6,184 nt of DNA from Bacilli bacterium (GTDB lineage Bacteria > Bacillota_I > Bacilli_A > ML615J-28 > CAG-698): assembly GCA_028693885.1 (NCBI GenBank), contig JAQUUM010000083.1:1-6184 (forward strand), read 5' to 3'. Shown here piece after piece: positions 5,801 to 6,184 of this stretch (position 1 is the stretch's first letter; each line of letters opens with the position of its first letter). A model generated the notes under the pieces. That model did not search any database. It was given only the letters and a program-made list of their open reading frames with translations, and was not told where the DNA came from. Both the position numbers and the translations under genes were made by a program.

Positions 5801-6184
5801 TTATTTTGTTTTTTCTATCAAATATTTTTCTAAATCAATAATCTTTATTCTTTCTTGATTCATCGAATCACGTTCTCTAATAGTTATACATTCGTCTTCT
5901 AAAGTTTGAAAATCAACCGTTACACAAAAAGGCGTTCCAATAGAATCTTGTCTACGGTATCTTTTACCAATCTTCCCGCTAGTATCATACGTAGCCATTA
6001 AAGTTTTTGATATTTTTTGATATATCTCAAATGATAAATCATTTAATTTATTAACCAATGGCAAAACTGCAACCTTATAAGGAGCAAGAGAAGGCTTTAA
6101 TCTTAGTATTTCTCTTATTTCACCATCCTCTAATTCTTCTTCATCATAGGCACTAGTTACAACAGCTAAAAAAAGTCTTTCTAC
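5801..6184 (-). CDS. glyS: Glycyl-tRNA synthetase, single-chain class II type (GlyS/GlyQS), C-terminal 127 residues
   Basis: The reading frame is open from the window edge to the TAA at 5801, giving the last 127 residues. It opens with VERLFLA, the end of class II motif 3, followed by a Glu/Asp-rich stretch and LRLKPSLAPYKVAVLPL. Next come MATYDTSGKIGKRYRRQD, then IGTPFCVTVDFQTLEDECI and IRERDSMNQERI, the HGTP anticodon-binding domain. This is the homodimeric eukaryote/archaea-like enzyme used by many Firmicutes and Mollicutes, not the alpha2-beta2 form. It charges tRNA-Gly with glycine using ATP. The in-frame TTG at 6062-6064 is internal and not a start. It is the upstream gene of dnaG-rpoD, and the operon promoter lies outside the window. 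Confidence 0.95.
   Translation of the reverse strand, partial: VERLFLAVVTSAYDEEELEDGEIREILRLKPSLAPYKVAVLPLVNKLNDLSFEIYQKISKTLMATYDTSGKIGKRYRRQDSIGTPFCVTVDFQTLEDECITIRERDSMNQERIKIIDLEKYLIEKTK

Noticed and set aside
5664..5858. 64-codon plus-strand frame across the dnaG/glyS junction
   Set aside because: Antisense to conserved DnaG zinc-domain codons and the operon junction. Phe/Tyr/Asn-rich shadow.
5801..6064. An 87-codon gene beginning at TTG 6062-6064
   Set aside because: The frame stays open to the window edge and continues glyS homology without a break, so this TTG is an internal leucine codon.
1..6184. CRISPR array, transposable element, tRNA or rRNA gene
   Set aside because: No regularly spaced repeats, transposase-like frame, terminal inverted repeats or tRNA/rRNA signatures were seen on either strand.

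Overview
The window is AT-rich chromosomal DNA from a Firmicute of the Bacilli/Mollicutes type. It is compact, tryptophans are encoded by TGG and no reading frame needs TGA as a sense codon, so the standard code is used. That argues against code-4 Mycoplasma or Spiroplasma relatives. Gene content (YneF/UPF0154, divergent parE/plsY, single-chain GlyS followed directly by dnaG and rpoD, and a spacer insert in RpoD before region 2) suggests a Mollicutes-related lineage such as Acholeplasmatales, Haloplasmatales, Izemoplasmatales or uncultured relatives. The 2[4Fe-4S] ferredoxin fits a fermentative or anaerobic life. The taxonomy is inference.

Layout. At the left edge, the 5' end of parE (minus strand) diverges from plsY (plus strand) across a 192-bp spacer with a recognisable promoter for each. 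plsY converges on yneF (minus) over a 13-bp perfect hairpin. yneF diverges from a 55-residue ferredoxin gene (plus), again with two recognisable promoters. The ferredoxin gene converges on a pair of tiny, previously unlisted genes on the minus strand (1636-1901). These encode two paralogous cysteine-containing peptides of 46 and 42 residues that share a leader-like N-terminus, overlap by ATGA and have their own promoter. To the right is a minus-strand block read in the order glyS (3' part), dnaG, rpoD, then a terminator, then trmK.

How the genes work together. glyS-dnaG-rpoD is a macromolecular-synthesis operon (tRNA charging, replication priming, housekeeping sigma factor) with gaps of 14 nt and 1 nt. 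trmK modifies tRNA A22. plsY starts phospholipid synthesis from acyl-phosphate. parE is half of topoisomerase IV. The ferredoxin carries low-potential electrons.

The most unusual item is the peptide pair just downstream of trmK. A conserved N-terminal half (Lys-Lys-Tyr-Glu-Lys-Pro-Thr-Ile) is followed by divergent Ser/Thr/Cys-bearing C-termini, and both keep a Leu-Ser-Thr block and a Cys-Tyr near the end. This looks like a leader/core precursor design, but no modification or export gene lies inside the window, so the function is open. A second curiosity is that in both convergent gene pairs the two TAA stop codons base-pair with each other inside a shared bidirectional terminator.
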